Shown here piece by piece: positions 8,206 through 17,106 of a stretch of DNA of 64,000 nucleotides (position 1 is the first letter of the stretch; each line of letters begins with the position of its first letter). Made by a program: the position numbers and the translations under genes. The stretch is from an uncultured Aliivibrio sp. (GTDB taxonomy: Bacteria > Pseudomonadota > Gammaproteobacteria > Enterobacterales > Vibrionaceae), in the NCBI RefSeq assembly GCF_946479765.1, contig NZ_CAMLHO010000021.1:1-64000 (forward strand). The letters are read 5' to 3'. Under the pieces are notes generated by a model. It did no database searches. It saw only the letters and a list, made by a program, of their open reading frames with translations, and was not told the origin of the DNA.

Positions 8206-9783
8206 TTAAGCTGTTGCTGACATTAAGGATTGCATTTCATTTTTTACAATATGAACTTGCGCGCCAATAACAACCTGTAAGCTATGTTGATCAAGCTTAA
8301 CCACACCAAGTGCACCGTACAGTTTTAGCTGCGCATCATCGACTAAGCTCATGTCTGCAACCGTCATGCGTAAACGTGTGATACAGTTGTCTAATGACGT
8401 GATGTTTTCTGCCCCACCAAGTGCCGCAAGAATAAGTTTTCCTTTACCACCAGCTGTCGCAATAATCGCTGCTTCTTCTCTAGACATCGCAACATCTTCC
8501 GCTTCACGGCCTGGTGTTTTAAGGTTGAACTTAAGAATCGCAAACTTAAACACAAAGTAATAAACTGCGAACCAAACACCTGCAACCACAGGAACTAGAT
8601 ACCATTTAGTAGACAGACCTTGAAGCACACCAAAGACTAAGAAATCAATAATGTTGCCATCGGTGTTACCAATAGTAACGTCTAGCATTCCCATAATCAT
8701 GAAGCCAAAACCAGTTAAAATTGCGTGGATAAAATACAAAACTGGAGCAACGAATAAGAACAAGAACTCAAGTGGCTCAGTGATACCACCAACAACACAA
8801 GCAACCACACCAGAAACTAATAACGCTTTAATTTTGCTACGATTTTCAACTTTAGCACAATGGTACATAGCTAAAGCTGCACCAGGAAGTCCACCTAAAA
8901 ACGCGGGCATTTTACCTTGAGATAAGAAGGCAGTAACTGATGGTGTAAAGCCTTCAATTTCAGAACAAGAAAGCTCTGAATAGAAAATATTTAATGCTCC
9001 AGATACCGTATCACCACACACTTCCATTGTGCCACCGGCTTCAGTAAAACGAATAAGCGCAACTAAAATATGATGAAGACCAATTGGTAACAGTAGACGT
9101 TCACTCATACCGAACAAGAAAGGACCAAAATCACCCGCCTCAGCAATTACATGACCAATACCGTTAATACCTGCCGCAAAGTAAGGCCAAATAAAAGGAA
9201 CCAGTAAACCAACAACACCTAAAGTAATGGTTGAAATAATAGGAACAAAACGAGCACCACCAAAAAACGCAAGTGCGTCAGGCATTTTAAAGGTATAGAA
9301 ACGAACGTGCAGTTTAGCAACGATAATACCAACGATAACCGCTCCTAAAATACCAGTATCAATAGATTCTGTTCCTAAGATAGATTTTACGCCGTAAGCT
9401 TCACGTAGCACTTCATTATCAAGCACCCCATTCACCGTTAAGTAGAAGTTAACTGCTAAATTTAATGCCGCGTAACCAACTAAACCAGAGAATGCTGCAA
9501 CCCCTTTCTCTTCACGAGCAAGGCCCATCGGAATGGCAATAGCAAACATAACGGGTAAATATATAAATGCAACTAAGCCAATTTTTGTCATCCATATGAA
9601 TAAATATTGGAAAATAACATTATCAAAAAATGGCATCGCCTCTTTTAGTGCTGCACTTGAAAAAGAGCTACCAATACCGAGTAATATCCCCGAGAATGCA
9701 AGCAACGCAACAGGAACCATAAAGGTTTTGCCTAAGCTCTGCAAGAACTCCCACAACGTCGTTTTATTTGCTTTTTGCTGCAT
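8206..9783 (-). CDS. malX: PTS maltose/glucose-type EIICB component MalX
   Basis: 525 residues. The EIIC membrane domain covers about residues 10-420 and includes the sugar-site motif GGITEPLEFLFLF and GLHHILVALIRFTEAGG. The EIIB domain occupies the last 85 residues with the phosphorylated cysteine in LDNCITRLR (about Cys467). It takes up and phosphorylates a hexose or maltose-type sugar at the inner membrane with phosphate from EIIA. The sequence follows E. coli MalX along its full length. It is first gene of malX-malY-manA, facing malI across a region with two MalI operators. Confidence 0.93.
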   Translation of the reverse strand: MQQKANKTTLWEFLQSLGKTFMVPVALLAFSGILLGIGSSFSSAALKEAMPFFDNVIFQYLFIWMTKIGLVAFIYLPVMFAIAIPMGLAREEKGVAAFSGLVGYAALNLAVNFYLTVNGVLDNEVLREAYGVKSILGTESIDTGILGAVIVGIIVAKLHVRFYTFKMPDALAFFGGARFVPIISTITLGVVGLLVPFIWPYFAAGINGIGHVIAEAGDFGPFLFGMSERLLLPIGLHHILVALIRFTEAGGTMEVCGDTVSGALNIFYSELSCSEIEGFTPSVTAFLSQGKMPAFLGGLPGAALAMYHCAKVENRSKIKALLVSGVVACVVGGITEPLEFLFLFVAPVLYFIHAILTGFGFMIMGMLDVTIGNTDGNIIDFLVFGVLQGLSTKWYLVPVVAGVWFAVYYFVFKFAILKFNLKTPGREAEDVAMSREEAAIIATAGGKGKLILAALGGAENITSLDNCITRLRMTVADMSLVDDAQLKLYGALGVVKLDQHSLQVVIGAQVHIVKNEMQSLMSATA

Positions 9784-9892
9784 AAAATATCCCTCATTAA
9801 TAATTTAAAATAAATGCTTAGGAGAAATTTAACTTTCTTTAATTGAGTTAGATTCCCTCTTATCTTGGACAATACAATACACCTGACAAAAT

Positions 9893-9912
9893 CTGGTAAA
9901 ACGTTTTACCAG
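9893..9912. promoter_or_regulatory. MalI operator 1 (perfect palindrome)
   Basis: CTGGTAAAACGTTTTACCAG, a perfect 20-base palindrome containing the AAAACGTTTT core of the E. coli MalI operator. It lies about 110 bases upstream of malX in the divergent malX/malI region. Confidence 0.88.
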
Positions 9913-9991
9913 CAATCTTGTGGTAACGATCACGATCTTTTTCCATTCAATGGAATATTACGATAGAATGACTGAAATAAATGTGTTTCAT

Positions 9992-10011
9992 TAGGTAAAA
10001 CGTTTTATCTA
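9992..10011. promoter_or_regulatory. MalI operator 2
   Basis: TAGGTAAAACGTTTTATCTA, a near-perfect copy of the same operator, 20 bases before the malI start. It is consistent with autorepression of malI. Its centre is 99 bases from that of operator 1, so looping between the two is possible. Confidence 0.85.
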
Positions 10012-10031
10012 ATCTTGATAAAAGAAGTGCT

Positions 10032-11054
10032 ATGACAAATAAAAAAGCAAATATTAAGGATGTAGCAAAACGAGCGGGAGTCTCAGTAACGACTGTCTCA
10101 ATGGCACTCAGCGACAAGGGGCGGATCTCGCCTGAAACAATACAAAAAGTAAATCAAGCAGTACAAGATCTCGGCTACATTAAAAATAGAACAGCCTCTA
10201 ATTTAAGCTCAAAACAATCATTATTGATTGGCTTAATTTTAAGAGATATCAGTGATCCTTATTACGCTGAAATAGCAGCAGGATTAAGTGAAGTTTTAGA
10301 AGAAAAGGGATACATGCTTTTTCTTACCCAATCAGGAACAAGCCAAGATAAATTTGATCAATGTATTAATACAATGGTGGCACAAAATGTTGGAGGGATT
10401 GTATTTTGCCCTATCCTTGATATTGGTGTTCCGAATGTTCAAAAAATACAAGATTTAAACTTACCAATAGTTTGTGTTGCTCGGGCAAAAGTAGGACAAC
10501 AGATTGACTTTGTTGGGCCAGATAATATGCAGGCTGCTAAAATTGCCACAGAGTATTTAATCAAACAAGGACATCGCCAAATAGCTTATGTAGGTGGTCA
10601 AAGCGATTCATTGAGTAGAGCAGAACGTTTAGGTGGCTATTGCAGTACACTAATGCAGTTTGGTTTGCCCCTTAAGCCTGAATGGGTAGTCGAATGTGAT
10701 AAAAGTCAAACTGCCGCCGCAGAAGCGGTAAATCAACTAATTAATAAAAATCCAAAAATAACAGCAATACTATGTCATTATTCATCGACCGCGTTTGGTG
10801 CTGTTTATGGAGTTAATCGTTCTAACCGCAGTGTGGGTAAAGATAACTACATTGGACAACAAATCGCTATTATTGGATTTGATGATGTCCCTGAAGCCGA
10901 GTTAATTCAACCTTCATTAACCTTTGTCTCCTCCCCGATTCGTGAGATTGGTCGGCAAGCTGGACATCGATTAATTCATCAAATCCACAACAAAGACAGT
11001 GCTCCTCAAAGTCTTATTTTAAATCCAGAATTAATTGCTCGTGACTCAGCTTAG
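10032..11054 (+). CDS. malI: LacI-family repressor MalI
   Basis: 340 residues. N-terminal LacI helix-turn-helix with hinge (IKDVAKRAGVSVTTVSMALSDKGRISPET), then a periplasmic-binding-protein-like effector domain from about residue 60, with the MalI-like segment DNMQAAKIATEYLIKQGHRQIAYVGGQSDSLSRAERLGGYCSTLMQFGLPL. It represses malX-malY in E. coli; the inducer is not settled. Two matching operators in the divergent promoter region support the same role here. Confidence 0.92.
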   Translation: MTNKKANIKDVAKRAGVSVTTVSMALSDKGRISPETIQKVNQAVQDLGYIKNRTASNLSSKQSLLIGLILRDISDPYYAEIAAGLSEVLEEKGYMLFLTQSGTSQDKFDQCINTMVAQNVGGIVFCPILDIGVPNVQKIQDLNLPIVCVARAKVGQQIDFVGPDNMQAAKIATEYLIKQGHRQIAYVGGQSDSLSRAERLGGYCSTLMQFGLPLKPEWVVECDKSQTAAAEAVNQLINKNPKITAILCHYSSTAFGAVYGVNRSNRSVGKDNYIGQQIAIIGFDDVPEAELIQPSLTFVSSPIREIGRQAGHRLIHQIHNKDSAPQSLILNPELIARDSA

Positions 11055-11138
11055 TTAAAAGCATATTCATAAATAAAAATCACATATAAAAAAGGTATTT
11101 GGGTTAGTCGTATTTTATTACAGCCCAAAGACTTACTA

Positions 11139-12011
11139 CTATCCACGCAACTTATGCCTCACTTGGCTAAAGCGATAGAAAACTAAAGACAGAAGCAACA
11201 AACCACAACCAACCAGTTTATTTAACGGCATCGATTCATCATACAACCAAACACTCAGCAGCATGGTCCAAATAGGTTCAAGTAACATTAAGATCGCAGC
11301 ATTGGTTGGTGTTACCCACTTCTGTCCTATCGTTTGCAATAAATAGCGCAAACTGGTGGCAAGTAACACACTTAATACAACCCACTTCCACGTAATTAGA
11401 CTCACCTCTTGTGGCCATGTTTCTAATAAAAGTGATAACACGACACCCAAGCAACCAACCGTAAATAATTGCAGTGTCGTTAATAAAATCGTCGGTAAAC
11501 TGGCGGAATACTTACTGTTAAAATTAAAATGCGTCGCAAGGCCTATTGCTGCACAGATAAACCATATTTGACTTGCAGATACATTCCACCCGTCATTCCA
11601 TGCTAATAAGAACAGGCCAGAAATAGCAATTGGCAAAGAGAACCAAAATGCTCGTGGTGGCCTAGAACCAAACAGTGGCCAAGCAAGTAAAGGGACAAAT
11701 AACATAGAGAGGCTCATAATAAATGCTCCTTCACCCAATGTGTCACTGATTGAGATAGCATGTATCCAACAAAATAAGGCAGAAGAAAGTAATACGCCAA
11801 CCCCCATAGAACGAAGACAATCTTGCCATAATGCTTTTTTCAAGGCACTAAAACAAAATGGCAATAAAAGTAATGATGCGAAAATAAAGCGAATACCAAT
11901 AAAACCAAACGGTGGTAACTCTTGAATGGCTTCTTTTGAGAACACCCATCCAGCACCAGCCAAAAGAGTGGTGATAATTAAAACAGGCTCTGCACGAAGT
12001 TTAGTTAGCAT
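11139..12011 (-). CDS. EamA-family (DMT) transporter
   Basis: 290 residues, about ten hydrophobic helices in two EamA repeats (FIGIRFIFASLLLLPF early, TSLRYLLQTIGQKWVTPTNAAILMLLEPIWTMLLS late, where PTNAAILMLLEP is the family signature). It is an inner-membrane metabolite transporter of unknown substrate and only distantly similar to the EamA protein at 4.9-5.8 kb. It is convergent with malI and appears monocistronic. Confidence 0.85.
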   Translation of the reverse strand: MLTKLRAEPVLIITTLLAGAGWVFSKEAIQELPPFGFIGIRFIFASLLLLPFCFSALKKALWQDCLRSMGVGVLLSSALFCWIHAISISDTLGEGAFIMSLSMLFVPLLAWPLFGSRPPRAFWFSLPIAISGLFLLAWNDGWNVSASQIWFICAAIGLATHFNFNSKYSASLPTILLTTLQLFTVGCLGVVLSLLLETWPQEVSLITWKWVVLSVLLATSLRYLLQTIGQKWVTPTNAAILMLLEPIWTMLLSVWLYDESMPLNKLVGCGLLLLSLVFYRFSQVRHKLRG

Positions 12012-12116
12012 AAAGACACTTAATAGTGATGAAGACAGAAAATGGTGGGTATTTTAATACGCATCAAGCGAGACATACAGATTTATAAACTAATTTATCA
12101 TTTACCCGTAATAAAA

Positions 12117-12149
12117 AAAGAGCATATTTAAATTACCAACATGCTCTTT
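12117..12149 (-). terminator. Intrinsic terminator of pepT
   Basis: AAAGAGCAT-N15-ATGCTCTTT. On the minus strand it runs into a T tract. It lies 45 bases after the pepT stop. Confidence 0.75.
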
Positions 12150-12194
12150 AATACATTACTTATCCTCACTAGTTACAGTGTCACCAACTAAGTC

Positions 12195-13448
12195 CTATTT
12201 ATACCCTTCTGCCGTGATTTTTATAACGTCTACCACCACATTACTTGCCGCCTTTAATGAGTTAACAGGCAGATATTCATAAATAGAATGAAAATTATGC
12301 GCCCCAGTAAATATGTTCGGACATGGCAATCCTTTCTGTGACAATACCGCGCCATCATAACCACCACGCATAGGCACCGCTTTCATTTCAATGTTATTAC
12401 GGGCATACGCTTCTTTAGCGATAGTAATTGGGAAACTCGCATCCCCTTCTAAACTGTTTGCTACATTCTCATAGCGATCACTTAGGTTGATAGAGATACT
12501 TGACTCACCCCATAACTTCGCAAAGCTGTCTGACAGATTTTGTAAAAATGCCATGCGATCACGATAACCATCTTTATAAAAATCGCGCACATCCATTTTT
12601 AGTACCGTTTTAGCACTGTTGCCAGATAACTCTTTCACCCAGTAATAACCTTCACGACCTTCAGTATATTGAGGCGCTTCACCACCAGGAACCATACTAA
12701 TGAATTGATGAGCCATTAATAACGAGTTCTTTAGTTTCCCTTTTGCAGACATTGGATGTGCAGATTGCCCAGTAAACGTAATGATTGCATCACCGGCATT
12801 CCAGTTTTCATGAACAAACTCACCAATACCACAACAATCAAGCGTATAACCGAAATCAGCGCCAAAGCTTTCTACATCAAACGCCTTGGCACCTCGTAAA
12901 CCTTGCTCTTCATCAGGAACAAAAGCGACTTTCACCGCTCCATGAGGAATATCAGGGTTCGCCTTTAACACTTGCAATGCATTCATGATTGCAGCAATCG
13001 CGGCTTTATCATCAGCACCTAACAAGCTTGTTCCATCCGTTACAATAATATCATCGCCAATGTAACCCACTAATTCTGGAAACTCAGATTTTTTTAAGAA
13101 GATATTTGATCCTGAATTCAAGCAAATATCACCGCCTTGATAATTCACTATGTGTGCTTTTGTATCATTACTTTGCTCTGCACTCGTATCTAAATGCGCA
13201 AAGAAAGAAACCGTAGGAATAGATTTTGAATCTTCATTTTTTTCTATATTCGCAGGCAACGTCGCCGTCAATATTGCAGAATCACGTAATACAACATCTT
13301 CCATCCCTAAAGCGGTCAGTTCCTTTGCTAACAATTGAGCAAGTACCATTTGGCCATCAGAAGAAGGCATAATACCCGCCGCGCCTTTCTCTCTGCTTGT
13401 TGTTGTATTAATGCGTGTGTAACTTAAAAAACGCTCAATGATATCCAT
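12195..13448 (-). CDS. pepT: Peptidase T (tripeptide aminopeptidase)
   Basis: About 417 residues from the ATG at 13448, which has GGAG six bases upstream; an in-frame TTG at 13460 is less likely. M20 di-zinc peptidase that removes the N-terminal residue from tripeptides in the cytoplasm. Metal and catalytic motifs: FFAHLDTS, TSLLGADDKAA, VPDEEQG and, near the C-terminus, TGAHNFHSIYEYLP. It follows dcuC by about 100 bases on the same strand, behind an RpiR-type regulator gene. The grouping suggests coordinated peptide and C4-dicarboxylate use, as for FNR-controlled pepT in enterics; no FNR site was identified. Confidence 0.92.
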   Translation of the reverse strand: MDIIERFLSYTRINTTTSREKGAAGIMPSSDGQMVLAQLLAKELTALGMEDVVLRDSAILTATLPANIEKNEDSKSIPTVSFFAHLDTSAEQSNDTKAHIVNYQGGDICLNSGSNIFLKKSEFPELVGYIGDDIIVTDGTSLLGADDKAAIAAIMNALQVLKANPDIPHGAVKVAFVPDEEQGLRGAKAFDVESFGADFGYTLDCCGIGEFVHENWNAGDAIITFTGQSAHPMSAKGKLKNSLLMAHQFISMVPGGEAPQYTEGREGYYWVKELSGNSAKTVLKMDVRDFYKDGYRDRMAFLQNLSDSFAKLWGESSISINLSDRYENVANSLEGDASFPITIAKEAYARNNIEMKAVPMRGGYDGAVLSQKGLPCPNIFTGAHNFHSIYEYLPVNSLKAASNVVVDVIKITAEGYK

Positions 13449-13544
13449 GGGTAACTCCAATTCTTGGATCTGATTTATCTCTATTTAATATCAATCCGAA
13501 TAAGTATTTAAACAACGACTTATCCGGATTAGCATAACTGCAAA

Positions 13545-14906
13545 CTACACTAAAATCTGTGAACAAATTAATACAGTAACCAAGCCACCAGTCATAGGAA
13601 TAATGGTTCGTTTTGCTAGCTCAATTGGTGATACGTTTGCGACACCCGCACACGCAATAACCACACCGGCAACAGGAGAAGCTGAACGCATTAAGCCTGC
13701 TGCTAATTGCATAGGAAGCGCAACATGAGCAGCGGCCGTACCTACTTGTGCTGCTACATCTGGTGCTAAGTTTGAGAAACTAAAGAATGATGCGTTACCA
13801 GAGCCAGACAACATGGTGACCAGAACAATAATAACCACAAGAACAAGAACCATGGCTAAATACCCTAATCCCATATTTGAAGCAGAGTCGAGTAATAAAG
13901 CAATGAAACCAATCGTAGTTAAGCCAGTAACGAATACTTGTGCCGAGATAATTAAACTTACCACCCCAGTAAATACGTTACCCATACCTTCTAAATACAC
14001 TTTTAAAGAAGCCGCGACTTCTTTGCCATTACGGGTATAAAGATAATCACACACCATTGCGATAAATAGAGAGATAAACATTGCAGTTACTACATCCATA
14101 CGAACTGATGTCACCGCAAATTTACTGAAAGTTAATAGAAGCAATAATGGCAGAACAGGTAAAATAGCAAACCACTTAGGCGCTTTACGTTGCTCTTTAG
14201 CATCAAGATTGAACTCATGAGTAATGCCTTTCTCTGCATCTTTTTTATCAAAATAACGCTGACACACATAATGTAACGCCGCAATTACTACCATCGCTGC
14301 CATAGCAACAGGAAGTTGATAACTTGCAAAGTACGTCGCTACATCAATACCAGAAACTTCAGCCGCTTTGTTTGCTGCAGAAGACGCAGGACCTAAATCT
14401 AAACAACCAGTCGTAGCGACCACCGCAGCCGATGCCGCTGGGTTACAACCAACACCCACTAATACTGGGTACATTGCTATCAATAGTAACAACGCTAATC
14501 CTGTTGCACTTGGAATAAAGATATTGATTAATTGACCAATAATGTACGCTAACGCCAATACTAAATAGGGGTTTTTAATATAAGAAAGTGGCTTAGTCGC
14601 AATTTGCACCATCGCATTTGCCGCGCCAATGTGACCCATGTATTTAGAAAAACCACCAACCGCCATGATGATAAGACCTAGTTTTGCAAGAGTCGATGAT
14701 GAAATAACTTTTATGACTTCAAAAAAATCAACAATGATTGACCCAGTTGGTGTCCCACCTTTAGGTAAAAAATCGGTCGTTCCATTAAGAACACCTAGAG
14801 CAATCATTAATAAACCAGAAAGAAATAACACCGCCTGAGTATTGTATTTTTTTATAATAAAATACCCGACACCACATATTATTGGTAACGCTAGAAAAGT
14901 AATCAT
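13545..14906 (-). CDS. dcuC: DcuC-family C4-dicarboxylate transporter
   Basis: About 453 residues from the ATG at 14906, preceded by GAGG at six bases; longer in-frame starts have no ribosome site. Polytopic inner-membrane carrier with a dozen hydrophobic segments. It matches E. coli DcuC in blocks such as AVGGFSKYMGHIGAANAMV, KPLSYIKNPYLVLALAY, SATGLALLL, MLSGSGNASFFSF and MRSASPVAGVVIA. DcuC carries succinate, fumarate and related acids, mainly succinate efflux in fermentation. The exact substrate here is inferred. It sits between the RpiR regulator and pepT. Confidence 0.82.
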   Translation of the reverse strand: MITFLALPIICGVGYFIIKKYNTQAVLFLSGLLMIALGVLNGTTDFLPKGGTPTGSIIVDFFEVIKVISSSTLAKLGLIIMAVGGFSKYMGHIGAANAMVQIATKPLSYIKNPYLVLALAYIIGQLINIFIPSATGLALLLLIAMYPVLVGVGCNPAASAAVVATTGCLDLGPASSAANKAAEVSGIDVATYFASYQLPVAMAAMVVIAALHYVCQRYFDKKDAEKGITHEFNLDAKEQRKAPKWFAILPVLPLLLLLTFSKFAVTSVRMDVVTAMFISLFIAMVCDYLYTRNGKEVAASLKVYLEGMGNVFTGVVSLIISAQVFVTGLTTIGFIALLLDSASNMGLGYLAMVLVLVVIIVLVTMLSGSGNASFFSFSNLAPDVAAQVGTAAAHVALPMQLAAGLMRSASPVAGVVIACAGVANVSPIELAKRTIIPMTGGLVTVLICSQILV

Positions 14907-15036
14907 AACAAACCTCATTATATTATAAATATAGAATAGCAATGCTCATTAAATAAATAAGCATAAATTAAAAGTGCAACAATTCCCTGCCAGTAAATAA
15001 CAGAAGTTATATTTTTCATGTCATTACATTGGATCT

Positions 15037-15888
15037 TTATTTAGTAAAAATACTAAACTCGTCAAATAAGCCTTCGATACGCTTAAAGCGATCGTTTTTT
15101 TCTTTTTGTTTCGATAAGCCTTTAATAAAAGCTTCAATTAATGCGAACCCTGAGGCTCTGTTATTAAAGAAGCCATCACTTGCACTCTCGACAGAAAACT
15201 GGATATCACAATAAGCCACAAAAGGATTTACAGGCTGATCAGTCACTAAAATAATTCTTCCACCAAATTGATGAAACCACTTAACTAAACGTATCGTAAT
15301 TGTTGAAAATCGATGATAAGAAATGGCAAATAAAATATCGTCTTTACTTACATCTACCAATTGATGAGGTAATGTTGAAATATCGGCTTTTAGCCACACC
15401 ACATCTTTACGTAAGTATCTTGCTAGTAAGTAAAAATAATTTGCTAACGCCTCTGATGACGCACTTCCAATAACGTATAACTTCCCTTTAGGATCTTGCA
15501 TATATTCAATAGCACGATCAAAGTCAGGCTCAGATATCATCGAGAACGTTTTAGTCATATTAGACATGACTTCATCGTAATGATTTTTTAATACATTATT
15601 TTTATTATCAGTAGGTTGAAGTGTCTCATAGCGCTCTACTGGTGTTGTTAGTGTTAATGCTAAATCATCAGCGACGTGCTTTTTAAACTCTAGAAAACCA
15701 CTAAAACCTAAATGCTGTAAGAACCGTCCTAGTGTCGCTTTCCCTACCCCTATTTGCTTGCATAGCTCATCTATTTTGGCAAATGGCAACATGGTGTAAT
15801 GCTTCATAAAATACTGGGTAATGCGCTTTTCTGCCTCAGTTAGCGCTCCTAATCCATTTACTGTGTTAATGAAGTCTTTTTTATCCAC
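15037..15888 (-). CDS. RpiR/MurR-family transcriptional regulator
   Basis: 283 residues with a GTG start. N-terminal RpiR helix-turn-helix (IDELCKQIGVGKATLGRFLQHLGFSGFLEFKK at about 40-71) and a C-terminal SIS sugar-phosphate binding domain from about 110 (LYVIGSASSEALANYFYLLARYLRKDVVW). It is first in line with dcuC and pepT on the same strand, so it may regulate them or itself. Three GGGA/TCCC inverted elements overlap its start region. The effector is unknown; SIS domains normally bind phosphosugars. Confidence 0.85.
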   Translation of the reverse strand: MDKKDFINTVNGLGALTEAEKRITQYFMKHYTMLPFAKIDELCKQIGVGKATLGRFLQHLGFSGFLEFKKHVADDLALTLTTPVERYETLQPTDNKNNVLKNHYDEVMSNMTKTFSMISEPDFDRAIEYMQDPKGKLYVIGSASSEALANYFYLLARYLRKDVVWLKADISTLPHQLVDVSKDDILFAISYHRFSTITIRLVKWFHQFGGRIILVTDQPVNPFVAYCDIQFSVESASDGFFNNRASGFALIEAFIKGLSKQKEKNDRFKRIEGLFDEFSIFTK

Positions 15889-15889
15889 G

Positions 15890-15969
15890 GGGATTATTTC
15901 CCAAATATTTAATCTATGGGATATATTTCCACCAATGGCATGATACTTTCAAGGGAATTAATTTTTCCC
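15890..15969. promoter_or_regulatory. Array of three GGGA-N-TCC(C) elements, candidate RpiR operators
   Basis: GGGATTATTTCCC at 15890-15902, GGGATATATTTCC at 15918-15930 and GGGAATTAATTTTTCCC at 15953-15969. All are AT-centred inverted repeats upstream of the RpiR start. Repetition of one motif next to a regulator's own gene suggests an autoregulatory operator. Confidence 0.5.
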
Positions 15970-16075
15970 ATACTTAATTTGTGACAAACACACACAAAAA
16001 GTGAGGATTTAACATGTTTTTAAAGTAATCGTTATAAAAGCAACAATATGAGACCATATTTTATCCAAAAAAAAA

Positions 16076-16093
16076 GCCACTAAATTTAGTGGC
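16076..16093 (-). terminator. Intrinsic terminator of the LysM lipoprotein gene
   Basis: Perfect palindrome GCCACTAAATTTAGTGGC. On the minus strand it is followed by nine T. Confidence 0.8.
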
Positions 16094-16145
16094 CTTGCAA
16101 TCATGCTATCTACAGAGAGAGCGTTATGAATAATTAATATTGAAG

Positions 16146-16598
16146 CTATTTAATATTAATTACATCGCCAATAAGCAAATGCCTAGGATTATCGATTTTA
16201 GGATTTAGTTGAAGTAAGTCTCCTAACGCAATGCCTTGATTTCTTGCAATGCTATATAACGTATCATTTTGTTTAATTGTGTAATACATTACCTCTTCAT
16301 CAGCTTGTTGCTCCGCTTGCGCCTTTAATTCACCTTGCGCTGCCTTTAACTCACCTTGCGCAGCATCTAACTTACGAACCGCTTGGTAAATTTCACTATC
16401 CGTCTCTTTTTGAGATTGTAGATCAACTTTTAATGTATTCATTTGAGATTCTAGCGTGCTTACTTTTGACTCTAATACACCCATTTGTTCTGTTTGATTT
16501 TTTTGTTGAGCAATAAGCTCATCATTTGATGCACAACCAGTAAGAACTAATGTAGACATTAGCGACGCTAGCAGAATAATATTTTTGTTCTGTTTCAT
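16146..16598 (-). CDS. LysM-domain lipoprotein
   Basis: 150 residues. Lipoprotein signal with lipobox VLTGC (Cys22). A coiled-coil stretch over about 30-95 has heptad-like Leu/Gln spacing and a repeated AAQGELK unit. A C-terminal LysM domain follows (YYTIKQNDTLYSIARNQGIALGDLLQLNP to the end) that binds peptidoglycan. It is probably an envelope-anchored structural protein linking a membrane to the wall; Ser follows Ala after the Cys, so outer-membrane sorting is likely. It is a single gene, divergent from the toxin-antitoxin pair. Confidence 0.85.
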   Translation of the reverse strand: MKQNKNIILLASLMSTLVLTGCASNDELIAQQKNQTEQMGVLESKVSTLESQMNTLKVDLQSQKETDSEIYQAVRKLDAAQGELKAAQGELKAQAEQQADEEVMYYTIKQNDTLYSIARNQGIALGDLLQLNPKIDNPRHLLIGDVINIK

Positions 16599-16768
16599 AC
16601 TTTTCTCACAACTTCATTTGTTTGATAAAAAACTACGACTATTGTCATAAATATAAGATGTATGCACAAGTAATAAATGACTTTATTAGTGATTTTTGGT
16701 TGTTTGGTGACAGTTTAAGTGTTGTTGTAATTACAGTTATCAATTGCGTGCAAAAATGACACAATAAA

Positions 16769-16797
16769 TTGTTCTTGCATATTAATTAGACTACAAT
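16769..16797 (+). promoter_or_regulatory. Sigma-70 promoter for the toxin-antitoxin pair
   Basis: TTGTTC, 17-base spacer, TACAAT, ending 24 bases before the antitoxin ATG. Confidence 0.55.
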
Positions 16798-16803
16798 CTA
16801 TTT

Positions 16804-16818
16804 GTGCCACTTTGACAC
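16804..16818. promoter_or_regulatory. Candidate antitoxin operator
   Basis: GTGCCA-CTT-TGACAC, an inverted repeat with one mismatch immediately downstream of the promoter. Such placement is usual for autorepression by DUF1778-GNAT complexes. Confidence 0.45.
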
Positions 16819-16821
16819 TGA

Positions 16822-17106
16822 ATGGATATTATTATGGCTACTGCATTACCTCGTATTACAGCACGTGTAGATCTTGATACACAAGAACTACTATCACAAG
16901 CTGCGGCTATTGCCGGTATGTCTAGCATTAACTCATTTGTGCTTAGTGCTGCTGTAGAAAAAGCAAAAACTATTATTGAACGTGAATGTGCCTTAAAACT
17001 AAGTCAACAAGATGCTATGACTCTAATGACTGCGTTAGATCAACCAGCAAAACCAAATAACAAGCTACAAAAAGCCGCTTCACGTTATATGGATAAAACT
17101 CAATAA
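16822..17106 (+). CDS. DUF1778 (TacA-like) antitoxin
   Basis: 94 residues (90 if the ATG at 16834 is used). The N-terminal part is a ribbon-helix-helix DNA-binding motif (ITARVDLDTQELLSQAAAIAGMSSINSFVLSAAVEKAKTIIER), the hallmark of DUF1778 antitoxins. The C-terminal tail would wrap the toxin active site. Its TAA overlaps the toxin ATG by one base (TAATG), giving tight coupling. The complex probably represses its own promoter through the inverted repeat upstream. Confidence 0.88.
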   Translation: MDIIMATALPRITARVDLDTQELLSQAAAIAGMSSINSFVLSAAVEKAKTIIERECALKLSQQDAMTLMTALDQPAKPNNKLQKAASRYMDKTQ

